NCBI GenBank assembly: GCA_052390495.1
Contig: JBQTGW010000143.1
Location: 1 to 6,967, forward strand
From: GCA-003244245 sp052390495
GTDB lineage: Bacteria > Actinomycetota > Actinomycetes > Mycobacteriales > Pseudonocardiaceae
Direction of reading: 5' to 3'
DNA length: 6,967 nt
The notes beneath the pieces were generated by a model. It ran no database searches, had not been told where the DNA came from, and saw only the letters and a program-made list of their open reading frames with translations. Made by a program: the position numbers and the translations under genes. Within the stretch, counting starts at the first letter, position 1. Every line of letters begins with the position of its first letter. Positions 1 through 6,148 of the stretch are shown piece after piece.

Positions 1-57
1 GGGGCGCCCCCCCCCCCCCCGGGCCCCGACGCCCCCCCCCCCCCACCCCCCGCCACT
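1..57. repeat. C-homopolymer-rich low-complexity tract downstream of glmS
   Basis: The first 57 bases are almost only G and C. They contain a run of 14 C (7-20), a run of 13 C (32-44) and a run of 6 C (46-51), separated by short G-containing pieces. On the minus strand, the sense strand of glmS, these become long G runs that could form G-quadruplexes just after the glmS stop. No codon-like structure or gene is visible. It could be a real simple-sequence tract, but two long C runs at a window edge also fit a sequencing or assembly artefact at a contig end. Confidence 0.75.
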
Positions 58-61
58 CACA

Positions 62-73
62 GGGCCGAAGGCC
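62..73 (-). other. Short hairpin after glmS stop
   Basis: GGCC-GAA-GGCC (63-73) is a 4-bp G/C stem with a 3-nt loop, immediately after the glmS TGA (75-77 on the minus strand). It is followed on the minus strand by G-rich rather than U-rich sequence. It might contribute to 3'-end formation of the glmS transcript, but it is small and lacks a U tract, so a terminator call is weak. Confidence 0.2.
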
Positions 74-74
74 A

Positions 75-1928
75 TCACTCGACCGTAACCGACTTAGCCA
101 AATTCCGCGGCCGATCCACGTCGTACCCACGCTTGCGGGCGATCTCAGCAGCAAGCACCTGCAGAGGCACAGTTGACACCAGCGGCTGAAGCAGGGTCGG
201 CACCGCAGGTACCTCCAGTACGTGGTTCGCGTACGGGCGCACGGTGTCGTCGCCCTCCTCGGCGACGACGATAGTGCGCGCGCCACGGGCCCGAATCTCC
301 TGGATGTTGGACAGCAGCTTGGCGTGCAGTACTGCCCGCCCCTTGGGCGAGGGCATCACCACGACCACCGGCAGGCCCTCCTCCAGCAGCGCGATCGGGC
401 CGTGCTTGAGCTCACCCGCCGCGAATCCCTCAGCATGCATGTAGGCGAGTTCCTTCAGCTTGAGCGCACCCTCCAGGGCCACCGGGAAGCCGACATGGCG
501 GCCGAGGAACAGCACGGCCTTGGAGTCGGCGAGCTCACCGGCCAGCGCGCGCACCTCGTCAACGGTGCTCAGCACCTGCTGCACCGCCGCAGGCATGGCC
601 TCCAGCTCGGCGAACTCGCGGGCGACCTCGTCGGAGTACTTGGTGCCGCGAGCCTGCGCCAGCGCCAGGCCGACCAGGAAGTTGGCCACGATCTGGGCGA
701 GGAACGTCTTGGTGGCGGCCACCCCGATCTCCGGCCCCGCGTGGGTGTAGAGCACCGCGTCAGACTCCCGGGGGATCTGCGCCCCATTGGTGTTGCAAAT
801 CGCCAGCACTCGGGCTTTCTGCTCCCGCGCGTGCCGCACTGCCTCCAAGGTGTCCATGGTCTCGCCGGACTGCGAGATCGCGACGACCAGGGTGGAGCGG
901 TCCAACACCGGATCGCGGTACCGAAACTCACTGGCGAGCTCGACTTCCACCGGCAGACGGCACCAGTGCTCGATGGCGTACTTGGCGACCATTCCGGAGT
1001 GGTAAGCGGTCCCGCAGGCGACCACGAAGACCTTGTCGACGTCACGCAGCTCCTGGGTGTCCATTCGCTGCTCGTCCAGCACGATCCGGCCTTCGACGAA
1101 GTGCCCGCGCAACGTATCGCCGATTGCACTTGGTTGTTCCTGGATCTCCTTGAGCATGAAGTAGTCGTGACCGCCCTTCTCCGCCGCCGAGAGGTCCCAG
1201 CCGACGTGAAAGGGTGTGCCGTGCATAGGAGCGCCGTGGAAATCTGTGATCTCGTAGCCGTCGCGGGTGATCGTCACGACCTGGTCCTGACCGAGTTCGA
1301 CGGCGTCGCGGGTATGTTCGATGAACGCCGCAACATCGGAGGCGACGAAGTGCTCGCCTTTTCCCACCCCCACCACCAGTGGCGAAGAACGCCGGGCCGC
1401 GACGATCAGATCGGGTTCGCCGGCGTGGGTGACGACGAGGGTGAACGCCCCGTGTAGCCGCGTGCACACGGAGCGCACCGCGGCAGGCAGATCACCACAG
1501 CGCGTGTACTCGGCGGCGATCAGATGCGCGGCAGTCTCGGTGTCGGTGTCGCTGGACAGCTCTACCCCACCGGACTCCAGTTCGGCCCGCAGCTGGGCGA
1601 AGTTCTCGATGATCCCGTTGTGCACCACGGCGAGCTTGCCTGCGGTGTCGGAGTGCGGGTGCGCATTGCGGTCGGTCGGCGCGCCGTGGGTGGCCCAGCG
1701 GGTGTGCCCCATCCCGGCGTTGCCTGCGAATGCGGCGCGCCCGGTGGCGTTGAGCTCGCCGATCAGGTTGGCCAGCGCCCCGGCCTTACGCAGCACGGAC
1801 AACACGCCTGCGCCGTCCAACACCGCAACACCCGCCGAGTCGTATCCCCGGTACTCCAACCTGCCCAAGCCCTGCAAGACCACATCAAGGGCCTGCCGGT
1901 GCCCCACGTAGCCCACAATTCCGCACAT
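75..1928 (-). CDS. glmS: Glutamine--fructose-6-phosphate aminotransferase (isomerizing)
   Basis: GlmS makes glucosamine-6-phosphate from fructose-6-phosphate and glutamine, the first committed step to UDP-GlcNAc and peptidoglycan, in the cytoplasm. The 617-aa protein has the usual length and layout. An N-terminal class II glutamine amidotransferase domain (about 2-225) has Cys2 in MCGIVGYVG, HTRWATHG (75-82), the NG pair (104-105) and SDTDTE (126-131). Two SIS sugar-isomerase domains follow (about 290-430 and 460-600), with ACGTAYHSG (304-312), SQSGET (352-357), the EGALKLKE helix (486-493), ELKHGP (506-511) and the terminal AKSVTVE with the Schiff-base lysine K612. I chose the ATG at 1926-1928 rather than the in-frame GTG nine bases upstream. 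Family enzymes need the catalytic Cys directly after the removed Met, and GGTGA lies 5 nt before this ATG as a ribosome binding site. All key residues are present. It is transcribed divergently from the hydrolase gene. Confidence 0.98.
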   Translation of the reverse strand: MCGIVGYVGHRQALDVVLQGLGRLEYRGYDSAGVAVLDGAGVLSVLRKAGALANLIGELNATGRAAFAGNAGMGHTRWATHGAPTDRNAHPHSDTAGKLAVVHNGIIENFAQLRAELESGGVELSSDTDTETAAHLIAAEYTRCGDLPAAVRSVCTRLHGAFTLVVTHAGEPDLIVAARRSSPLVVGVGKGEHFVASDVAAFIEHTRDAVELGQDQVVTITRDGYEITDFHGAPMHGTPFHVGWDLSAAEKGGHDYFMLKEIQEQPSAIGDTLRGHFVEGRIVLDEQRMDTQELRDVDKVFVVACGTAYHSGMVAKYAIEHWCRLPVEVELASEFRYRDPVLDRSTLVVAISQSGETMDTLEAVRHAREQKARVLAICNTNGAQIPRESDAVLYTHAGPEIGVAATKTFLAQIVANFLVGLALAQARGTKYSDEVAREFAELEAMPAAVQQVLSTVDEVRALAGELADSKAVLFLGRHVGFPVALEGALKLKELAYMHAEGFAAGELKHGPIALLEEGLPVVVVMPSPKGRAVLHAKLLSNIQEIRARGARTIVVAEEGDDTVRPYANHVLEVPAVPTLLQPLVSTVPLQVLAAEIARKRGYDVDRPRNLAKSVTVE

Positions 1929-1933
1929 GGCTG

Positions 1934-1938
1934 TCACC
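1934..1938 (-). promoter_or_regulatory. Ribosome binding site deciding the glmS start
   Basis: GGTGA on the minus strand, 5 nt before the ATG at 1928. It overlaps the alternative in-frame GTG (1935-1937), so that codon is unlikely to be the start. The ATG puts the catalytic cysteine at residue 2. Confidence 0.6.
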
Positions 1939-2002
1939 GTATCCGAGCGTGGCCGCGTTCCTCTCAGCCGCGGGATGGACGAGTCCGCTAGCGTCCGGTG
2001 TT

Positions 2003-2821
2003 ATGACGCGCATGGGCAAGAAGGCAGTCAGCAGCTCGCACCCGCGCTCGCATCAGGAACTGTCCAGGCCAGGGCCACACCGGGTGCTGCGTGGTGATCT
2101 CGCCCTGATCGGCATGCCCGGTGTGGTGTTCACCCCGGAGTCCGGGCTCGGCCTGCCTGCGGTCGCGTTCGGGCACGGCTGGCTGCAGCCGACGTGGCGC
2201 TACGAGGAGCTGCTGTGGCATCTCGCCTCGTGGGGGGTGGTCACGGCGGCGCCTGCTACCCAGCGCGGCGTGCTGCCCTCGCACCGCCAGTTCGCCACCG
2301 ACCTGCGCACCGTGCTGGACCTCTGCGTGAGGGTACGACTGGGCGAGGGCCAGCTCAGCGTCGACGCGGGACGGCTGGGCATGGTGGGACACGGGATGGG
2401 CGGGGGCGCCGCGGTGCTGGCCGCGACCGACGATGAGCGCTGTAAGGCGGTCGCCACGCTGGCACTGGCACAGACCCTGCCCTCCGCGATGGACGCCGCC
2501 ACTCGGGCCACGATGCCGGGCTTGCACCTGGCGGGGGGCAAAGACCGGGTCGCGCCCCCAATCGGGCACGCCGAGCCGGTCGCCAAGGCGTGGGCCGGTC
2601 CGGTGCAGCTGCGCACGCTGCCCAAGGCGAGCCACCTCGGCTTCCTGAGCGGCAAGCACTGGCCGGATCTCCTGCTCGACGGCCGCCCGGATCACGCCAC
2701 CCGGCGAATCACCCGCGCCCTGGTCACCGCATTCCTGCTGCGCCATCTCACCGGGGCCAACGAGCACGATGACCTACTCGGCACTGACTTACCCGGCGCA
2801 ACACTGGACTTCGCCTCCTAG
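2003..2821 (+). CDS. Alpha/beta-hydrolase (cutinase/dienelactone-hydrolase-like) with Gly at the nucleophile position
   Basis: This 272-aa protein looks like a polyester-hydrolase/dienelactone-hydrolase-type alpha/beta fold. An early strand-loop reads VAFGHGW, where the family carries its oxyanion-hole region. The nucleophile elbow reads GHGMGGG (129-135). A GGKDRVAPP segment supplies the acid (D181), and KASHLG supplies the histidine (H211). The elbow consensus is G-x-S-x-G; here the serine position is glycine (G131, codon GGG at 2393-2395), while the Asp and His are kept. It is therefore probably not a classical serine hydrolase, unless the base is an error. No signal peptide is evident, so it is probably cytoplasmic; the substrate is unknown. 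The start is uncertain: ATG 2003 and ATG 2012 are both possible, and the frame is open back to a GTG at 1949. None has a good ribosome binding site. The gene is divergent from glmS, and no shared function is shown. Confidence 0.85.
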   Translation: MTRMGKKAVSSSHPRSHQELSRPGPHRVLRGDLALIGMPGVVFTPESGLGLPAVAFGHGWLQPTWRYEELLWHLASWGVVTAAPATQRGVLPSHRQFATDLRTVLDLCVRVRLGEGQLSVDAGRLGMVGHGMGGGAAVLAATDDERCKAVATLALAQTLPSAMDAATRATMPGLHLAGGKDRVAPPIGHAEPVAKAWAGPVQLRTLPKASHLGFLSGKHWPDLLLDGRPDHATRRITRALVTAFLLRHLTGANEHDDLLGTDLPGATLDFAS

Positions 2822-2961
2822 GGCTCTACCGTTCTGGATCGGTCTGTGCTGCGGAGAAAGGTCAGTGTGGCCAGCACCCGGAGATTGATGTGACGGCGAT
2901 CATGGTCGGCTGCGTGGTACAGGCCGAGTTTCTCGGTGATCGTGGAGAAGTTCCATTCCAC
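2818..2961 (-). pseudogene. Possible remnant of a DDE transposase C-terminus
   Basis: The minus strand has an open frame here (GTG at 2961, stop TAG at 2818-2820, 47 codons). Its translation begins VEWNFSTI and continues with INLRVLATLTFLR. The pattern V-E-x-x-F-S, then a basic stretch, then a hydrophobic helix ending in LR resembles the last segment of IS4/IS5-type transposases, which often read VERxFxWL followed by a helix ending in ALIxLRR. No catalytic residues, upstream domain or inverted repeats are present. If real, it is only a tail left by a decayed element. The family match is from memory and weak. The stretch 2822-3005 holds nothing else I can identify. Confidence 0.22.
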
Positions 2962-3005
2962 GGCACTGATCTTGCAACCTAGGTGTTGGGCAAATTGGGG
3001 AAGAG

Positions 3006-3308
3006 GTGGTGGCAGTGATCGTTTACCACGTCCGTGTGGAACGCGACGATCGGTACTGGCTGGTCAACGTGGTCGAGCTGGATCGGTGGACTCAGGCTCG
3101 CACACTGCGCGAGGTCGACCCGATGGCACGAGATCTCGTCGCGACGATGACGGGCGTAGCACCAGGCTCCTTCGACCTCTCCACCGATATCGTTCGAGAG
3201 TCATCAGCTCACGGTGGCGATGATTGCAGCAATGCGCCCAGCGATGCTGTCGGCAGCGGTCTGGGTGGGGGCCTCGACCATCACCCGCACCAGCTGTTCG
3301 GTGCCTGA
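3006..3308 (+). CDS. HicB-like antitoxin-domain protein, C-terminally truncated, overlapping glmM
   Basis: Residues 1-65 resemble the HicB-like domain of small actinobacterial antitoxins: a first beta strand, a D-x-x-Y/W-W-L-V-x-V-x-E-L pattern, then TQARTL and a MARD helix followed by VAPGSFDLST. Such proteins usually continue with a coiled region and a C-terminal helix-turn-helix that binds DNA. Here that part is missing. After about residue 65 the frame reads through sequence antisense to the end of glmM, giving a low-complexity tail to residue 100 with no recognisable domain. The start is GTG at 3006 or, better, GTG at 3015, because GAGGTGG (3003-3009) is then well spaced as a ribosome binding site (97 aa). 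No HicA-type toxin gene is visible next to it. It may be a solitary antitoxin fragment, a pseudogene, or a real short protein of unknown role. Confidence 0.55.
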   Translation: MVAVIVYHVRVERDDRYWLVNVVELDRWTQARTLREVDPMARDLVATMTGVAPGSFDLSTDIVRESSAHGGDDCSNAPSDAVGSGLGGGLDHHPHQLFGA

Positions 3309-4538
3309 GGGACGGAGCAGTACCCGACCGCTCTCGCCCAGCTCGGCCTCGGCAGCGGCGATAGCCTGCGCCACTGCGGGTGCCGCCGCGACGGCTGACT
3401 TGTCCGCTACCGGGACGTTCACCAAGACCTGTGGCAGCCGAGTCACGATGCCGGCCAGGTCGGCCAGGCTCCGTCCGGTGCTCGCCATCCGGGCCATCAG
3501 TCGCAGCGCGGTGAGCAGGCCGTCACCCGTGGTGGCGCACGCGGGCAGCACCACGTGCCCGGACTGCTCGCCGCCGAGGGAGAACCCGCCCGCCCACAGT
3601 GCCTCGAGCACATACCGGTCCCCCACCGCGGTGGTGTGCACCACTACTCCGTGCTCACGCATCGCCAGGTGCAGACCCAGGTTGCTCATCACGGTGGTCA
3701 CCAGGGTGTCCGCGGCCAGCTCACCGGCCTCTTGCATAGCTAGCGCGAGTACCGCCATGATCTGGTCGCCGTCCACCACGTCGCCTGCGCCGTCCACGGC
3801 GAGGCAGCGGTCTGCGTCACCGTCATGCGCGACGCCCAGGTCGGCGCCGTGGTCCAGGACCGCCTTTCGCAGCTGGTCCAGATGGGTGGAACCGCAGCCG
3901 TCGTTGATGTTGAGACCATCGGGCTCCGCGTGCAGTGCCACCACGTCGGCGCCGGCCCTTCGGTACGCCTCCGGGGCGAGGGCAGACGCCGCGCCGTGCG
4001 CGCAGTCGACCACCATCCGGATCCCGCCCAACGGGTGCGGAGTCGCCAGCAGCAGGTGGTCCAGGTAGCGTCCAGCCGCTTCCGGCACGTCCCGCACCCG
4101 GCCGATCCGAGCGCCGGTGGGACGCCTGCGTACGACACCGATCCGGGCGCTGATCTCGTCCTCTACCGAGTCGGGCAGCTTGTGCCCACCGGTGGCGAAC
4201 AGCTTGATGCCGTTGTCCGGCATCGGGTTGTGCGATGCGGAGATCATCACGCCGAGGTCGGCTGAGAGCGCGGCCACCAGGTGGGCGACCGCCGGGGTGG
4301 GCAACACGCCGACCCGCAACACATCGGCGCCCGCCGAGGTCAGACCCGCGGTGACAGCCGCCTCGAGCATCTCACCGCTGGCTCGCGGATCGCGGCCCAC
4401 CACGGCGACTGGACGATGCCCAAGGTCGTGCTCGGCGAGCACTTGGGCAGCGGCACCGGACAACGCCAGCGCCAGCTCTGGGGTGAGGTCGGAATTGGCT
4501 AGGCCACGCACCCCGTCGGTGCCGAAAAGACGAGCCAT
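3204..4538 (-). CDS. glmM: Phosphoglucosamine mutase
   Basis: GlmM converts glucosamine-6-phosphate to glucosamine-1-phosphate, the step after GlmS in UDP-GlcNAc synthesis. The 444-aa length is standard and all four alpha-D-phosphohexomutase segments are present: MARLFGTDGVRG at the N-terminus; the phosphoserine loop ISASHNP with S102; the metal-binding DGDADR (239-244); the sugar-binding GGEQSGH (322-328); and the phosphate-binding RPSGTE (409-414). It begins with ATG 8 nt after the rpsI stop. No Shine-Dalgarno sequence is visible in that gap, so translation probably depends on ribosomes finishing rpsI. This rplM-rpsI-glmM order is known in actinobacteria, for example mrsA in Mycobacterium. 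The last 105 nt of the gene lie under the 3' end of the convergent HicB-like ORF. Confidence 0.98.
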   Translation of the reverse strand: MARLFGTDGVRGLANSDLTPELALALSGAAAQVLAEHDLGHRPVAVVGRDPRASGEMLEAAVTAGLTSAGADVLRVGVLPTPAVAHLVAALSADLGVMISASHNPMPDNGIKLFATGGHKLPDSVEDEISARIGVVRRRPTGARIGRVRDVPEAAGRYLDHLLLATPHPLGGIRMVVDCAHGAASALAPEAYRRAGADVVALHAEPDGLNINDGCGSTHLDQLRKAVLDHGADLGVAHDGDADRCLAVDGAGDVVDGDQIMAVLALAMQEAGELAADTLVTTVMSNLGLHLAMREHGVVVHTTAVGDRYVLEALWAGGFSLGGEQSGHVVLPACATTGDGLLTALRLMARMASTGRSLADLAGIVTRLPQVLVNVPVADKSAVAAAPAVAQAIAAAEAELGESGRVLLRPSGTEQLVRVMVEAPTQTAADSIAGRIAAIIATVS

Positions 4539-4546
4539 CGCGCGGT

Positions 4547-5104
4547 TTAGCGCTTGCTGTACTGGGGTGCCTTGCGCGCCTTCTTCAGACCGTACTTCTT
4601 GCGCTCCGTCATCCGGGAGTCACGGGTGAGGAAGCCCGCCCTCTTCAGCGCGGGGCGGTCGTCGGGGTCCAGCTCGATCAGGGCACGGGCGATGCCCAAG
4701 CGCAACGCACCGGCCTGCCCAGAGGTGCCCCCACCGGAGAGATTGCCGATCACGTCGTATGACTCGGGCTTGGCCGTCAGGACCAGCGGTTCCCGCACCA
4801 GCTGCTGATGCAGCTTGTTCGGGAAGTACTGCTCCAGACTCTTGCCGTTGAGCGTGAAGACACCTGTACCCGGCACCAGCCGCACCCGCACGATGGCCTC
4901 CTTGCGGCGGCCGACGGTCTGCACGGTCCGGTCACTGATCACCGGCATGGGCACCACAGCCGGTTCAGGTGTGACAACCGGTTCGGGTGCAACAGCCGAC
5001 TCGGGTGTGACATCGGCGGACTGCTCAGGCTCATCCTGCGGGGTCTGCGGGGTGGTCACGGCGTCTCTCGGGTCCTCACTAGGGGTGGTTTCTGCGCTGG
5101 TCAC
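4547..5104 (-). CDS. rpsI: 30S ribosomal protein S9 with long N-terminal extension
   Basis: The S9 core starts at about residue 60 (VQTVGRRKEAIVRVRL). It includes the family signature GGGTSGQAGALRLGIARAL (124-142) and ends in the basic tail KKARKAPQYSKR, whose terminal residues reach the 30S P-site tRNA in known ribosomes. The protein is 185 aa, against about 130 in E. coli. Actinobacterial S9 often has a short N-terminal extension, but here it is about 58 residues. It is acidic and rich in Pro, Thr and Val, and carries hexapeptide repeats (residues 33-50). The GTG start overlaps the rplM stop in a GTGA overlap of 4 nt, with AGGT (5111-5114) as the ribosome binding site, so the two genes are translationally coupled. 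Confidence 0.97.
   Translation of the reverse strand: MTSAETTPSEDPRDAVTTPQTPQDEPEQSADVTPESAVAPEPVVTPEPAVVPMPVISDRTVQTVGRRKEAIVRVRLVPGTGVFTLNGKSLEQYFPNKLHQQLVREPLVLTAKPESYDVIGNLSGGGTSGQAGALRLGIARALIELDPDDRPALKRAGFLTRDSRMTERKKYGLKKARKAPQYSKR
4956..5009 (-). repeat. Three tandem 18-bp repeats encoding a hexapeptide repeat in S9
   Basis: Three adjacent 18-nt units (4956-4973, 4974-4991, 4992-5009) differ at only a few bases. On the minus strand they encode (T/A)PE(P/S)(A/V)V three times, followed by a degenerate VPMPVI. They lie inside the non-conserved N-terminal extension of rpsI, so the array is coding and in frame; gain or loss of a unit would keep the frame. Confidence 0.85.
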
Positions 5105-5544
5105 TGGGGTACCTGGGTGATCTGGAACGGCTGCGGGCGCTGGGCGGAGTGGGGGTGCTCCGGGGCCGCATAGACCTTCAGCTTGCGGGCCATCGCGCGG
5201 CCCAACTTGTTCTTCGGAAGCATGCCCTTGACGGCGCGCTCCACCAACCGCTCCGGCTGGGTGGCGAGCATCTCGGTGAACGAGCGCTGCTTGAGCCCAC
5301 CGGGGTGGCCGCTGTGCCGGTAGACGAAGTTGCGGTCGCCCTTGTTGCCCGACAGCGACACCTTACCCGCGTTGACGATCACGACGAAGTCGCCGGTGTC
5401 GACGTGCGGGGCGAAGGTGGGCTTGTGCTTGCCACGCAACAGCATGGCGGTCTGGCTGGCGAGGCGGCCGAGCACCACGTCCGTGGCGTCGATGACGTGC
5501 CAGGCGCGAGCGACCTCGCCGGGCTTGGGGCTGTACGTGCGCAC
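5101..5544 (-). CDS. rplM: 50S ribosomal protein L13
   Basis: L13 is an early-assembling protein of the large ribosomal subunit. The 147-aa protein has the normal length and the family signature VKGMLPKNKLGRAM (105-118). It also has the usual N-terminal WHVIDATDVVLGRLAS, the HVDTGDFVVIVNAGKV strand region and the LKVYAAPEHPH tail. The start is GTG (5542-5544), with GAGGT (5551-5555) 6 nt upstream as a good ribosome binding site. It is the first gene of the rplM-rpsI-glmM operon. A leader hairpin and a likely promoter lie upstream. L13 is known to repress its own operon in E. coli; whether it does so here is not shown. Confidence 0.98.
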   Translation of the reverse strand: MRTYSPKPGEVARAWHVIDATDVVLGRLASQTAMLLRGKHKPTFAPHVDTGDFVVIVNAGKVSLSGNKGDRNFVYRHSGHPGGLKQRSFTEMLATQPERLVERAVKGMLPKNKLGRAMARKLKVYAAPEHPHSAQRPQPFQITQVPQ

Positions 5545-5567
5545 GGATCTACCTCGTCGTCGTCCTG

Positions 5568-5600
5568 CCCCAAGGGCCGGTAAGGGTCCGGCCCTTGGGG
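5568..5600 (-). promoter_or_regulatory. Perfect 13-bp stem-loop in the rplM leader
   Basis: CCCCAAGGGCCGG (5568-5580) and CCGGCCCTTGGGG (5588-5600) are exact reverse complements separated by a 7-nt loop. On the minus strand this very stable hairpin ends 12 nt before the GAGGT ribosome binding site of rplM. No U tract follows, so it is not a standard intrinsic terminator. It may be an operon leader element, such as an L13 autoregulatory site or an mRNA-stabilising stem. The role is inference; the inverted repeat is plain in the sequence. Confidence 0.8.
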
Positions 5601-5687
5601 GCCGGAATCATCGGGTGCCGGTGCGGTCCGCGCCCGTGGGGGCGACGGCGCAGCAAGAGCCGCGCACGTCCCGCATAACAGCGGCTG

Positions 5688-5717
5688 ACGATACCGGCCG
5701 CCGCTGGGCAGGGTCAA
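5688..5717 (-). promoter_or_regulatory. Candidate promoter of the rplM-rpsI-glmM operon
   Basis: On the minus strand, TTGACC (5712-5717) matches the -35 consensus at 5 of 6 positions. It is followed after 18 nt by TATCGT (5688-5693), a partial -10. Transcription would start near 5681, giving a leader of about 135 nt that contains the 13-bp hairpin. This fits a housekeeping sigma factor, but the -10 is imperfect. Confidence 0.4.
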
Positions 5718-5875
5718 AACGGGTCACCGACGCGGTTCACCAGCGGCCCCAAGCGGGTTGCGCTGTCGCCGGATTAGGCTGTCTCCTGTCTGGTTCGATG
5801 AGCTGGGGCCGTCGGTGGCAACCGGCGCAGCAGGACCGCGTCGATACGGCTCATAGCGGGAGAAGGGTGGTCATC

Positions 5876-6091
5876 GTGTGGGTGTTCCTCACCCGACGAT
5901 TGCGGATGTGGCTGTTCTTTGCGGTCGGCGCGCCGGTGCTGAGCTGGCTGCTCGGTCGGGTCGGCGATTACTTGGCAGCCCGTAACGGCCCGACGAGAAC
6001 GAGCCGAGCGTTGCAGCAGGGCCGAGGATGGTTGCAGCGCCGTTCCCGGGGGCCGTTCGCTCACCGCCTCAACGGCCGCCCGCTGCGTTGA
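5876..6091 (+). CDS. Small single-TM, Arg-rich hypothetical protein
   Basis: This 71-aa ORF starts at GTG 5876, with AGAAGGG (5861-5867) 8 nt upstream as a ribosome binding site. A basic start (TRRLR, 6-10) is followed by a hydrophobic stretch at about 11-27 that fits one membrane helix. A strongly basic C-terminal tail follows, with many Arg and few acidic residues. The charge pattern suggests a small inner-membrane protein, probably with its tail in the cytoplasm. I do not recognise a named family, although similar short membrane proteins with RGP-type tails are familiar from actinobacteria. The frame is open far upstream, but the sequence before 5876 does not look like protein. It is divergent from rplM. 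Its function is unknown. Confidence 0.6.
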   Translation: MWVFLTRRLRMWLFFAVGAPVLSWLLGRVGDYLAARNGPTRTSRALQQGRGWLQRRSRGPFAHRLNGRPLR

Positions 6092-6114
6092 GGGCGCTGC
6101 CACGCTGCAAGCTC

Positions 6115-6148
6115 CCCTAATGCCTTCCTCCGTTTCAATTAGGGAAGG
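6115..6148. other. Overlapping inverted repeats between convergent genes
   Basis: Between the small membrane-protein gene (plus) and the XRE gene (minus), CCCTAAT (6115-6121) pairs with ATTAGGG (6138-6144), and CCTTCC (6123-6128) pairs with GGAAGG (6143-6148). The two pairings cross and share two bases, so they are alternative folds or a strained pseudoknot. The position between two 3' ends suits a bidirectional terminator, but there is no clear U tract. Confidence 0.25.

Noticed and set aside
222..1457. Long plus-strand open frame (411 codons)
   Set aside because: It lies fully antisense to glmS, whose motifs are complete. It is a typical high-GC shadow frame with no recognisable domain.
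1935..1937. GTG as glmS start (620 aa)
   Set aside because: It would place three residues before the Met-Cys that must be N-terminal for catalysis, and its codon overlaps the ribosome binding site.
1988..2767. Minus-strand 259-codon frame
   Set aside because: It is antisense to the hydrolase, has low-complexity composition and no motifs.
2822..3005. HicA-type toxin gene upstream of the HicB-like ORF
   Set aside because: I looked at the plus-strand frames and saw no HicA-like pattern, such as the conserved glycine-histidine region.
2936..3223. Plus-strand 95-codon frame overlapping the HicB-like ORF
   Set aside because: It is Arg/Gly/Ser-rich without domain features; the other frame carries the HicB-like pattern and a better ribosome binding site.
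3214..4068. Plus-strand 284-codon frame
   Set aside because: It is antisense to glmM, with Ala/Ser/Pro/Arg-rich shadow composition.
5743..5811. CGGCCCCA / TGGGGCCG inverted repeat
   Set aside because: It is only 8 bp with a loop of over 50 nt, as expected by chance in G/C-rich DNA.
5330..5875. Upstream extension of the small membrane-protein ORF into rplM
   Set aside because: The translation before 5876 has no protein-like features and covers antisense rplM, the leader hairpin and the promoter region.
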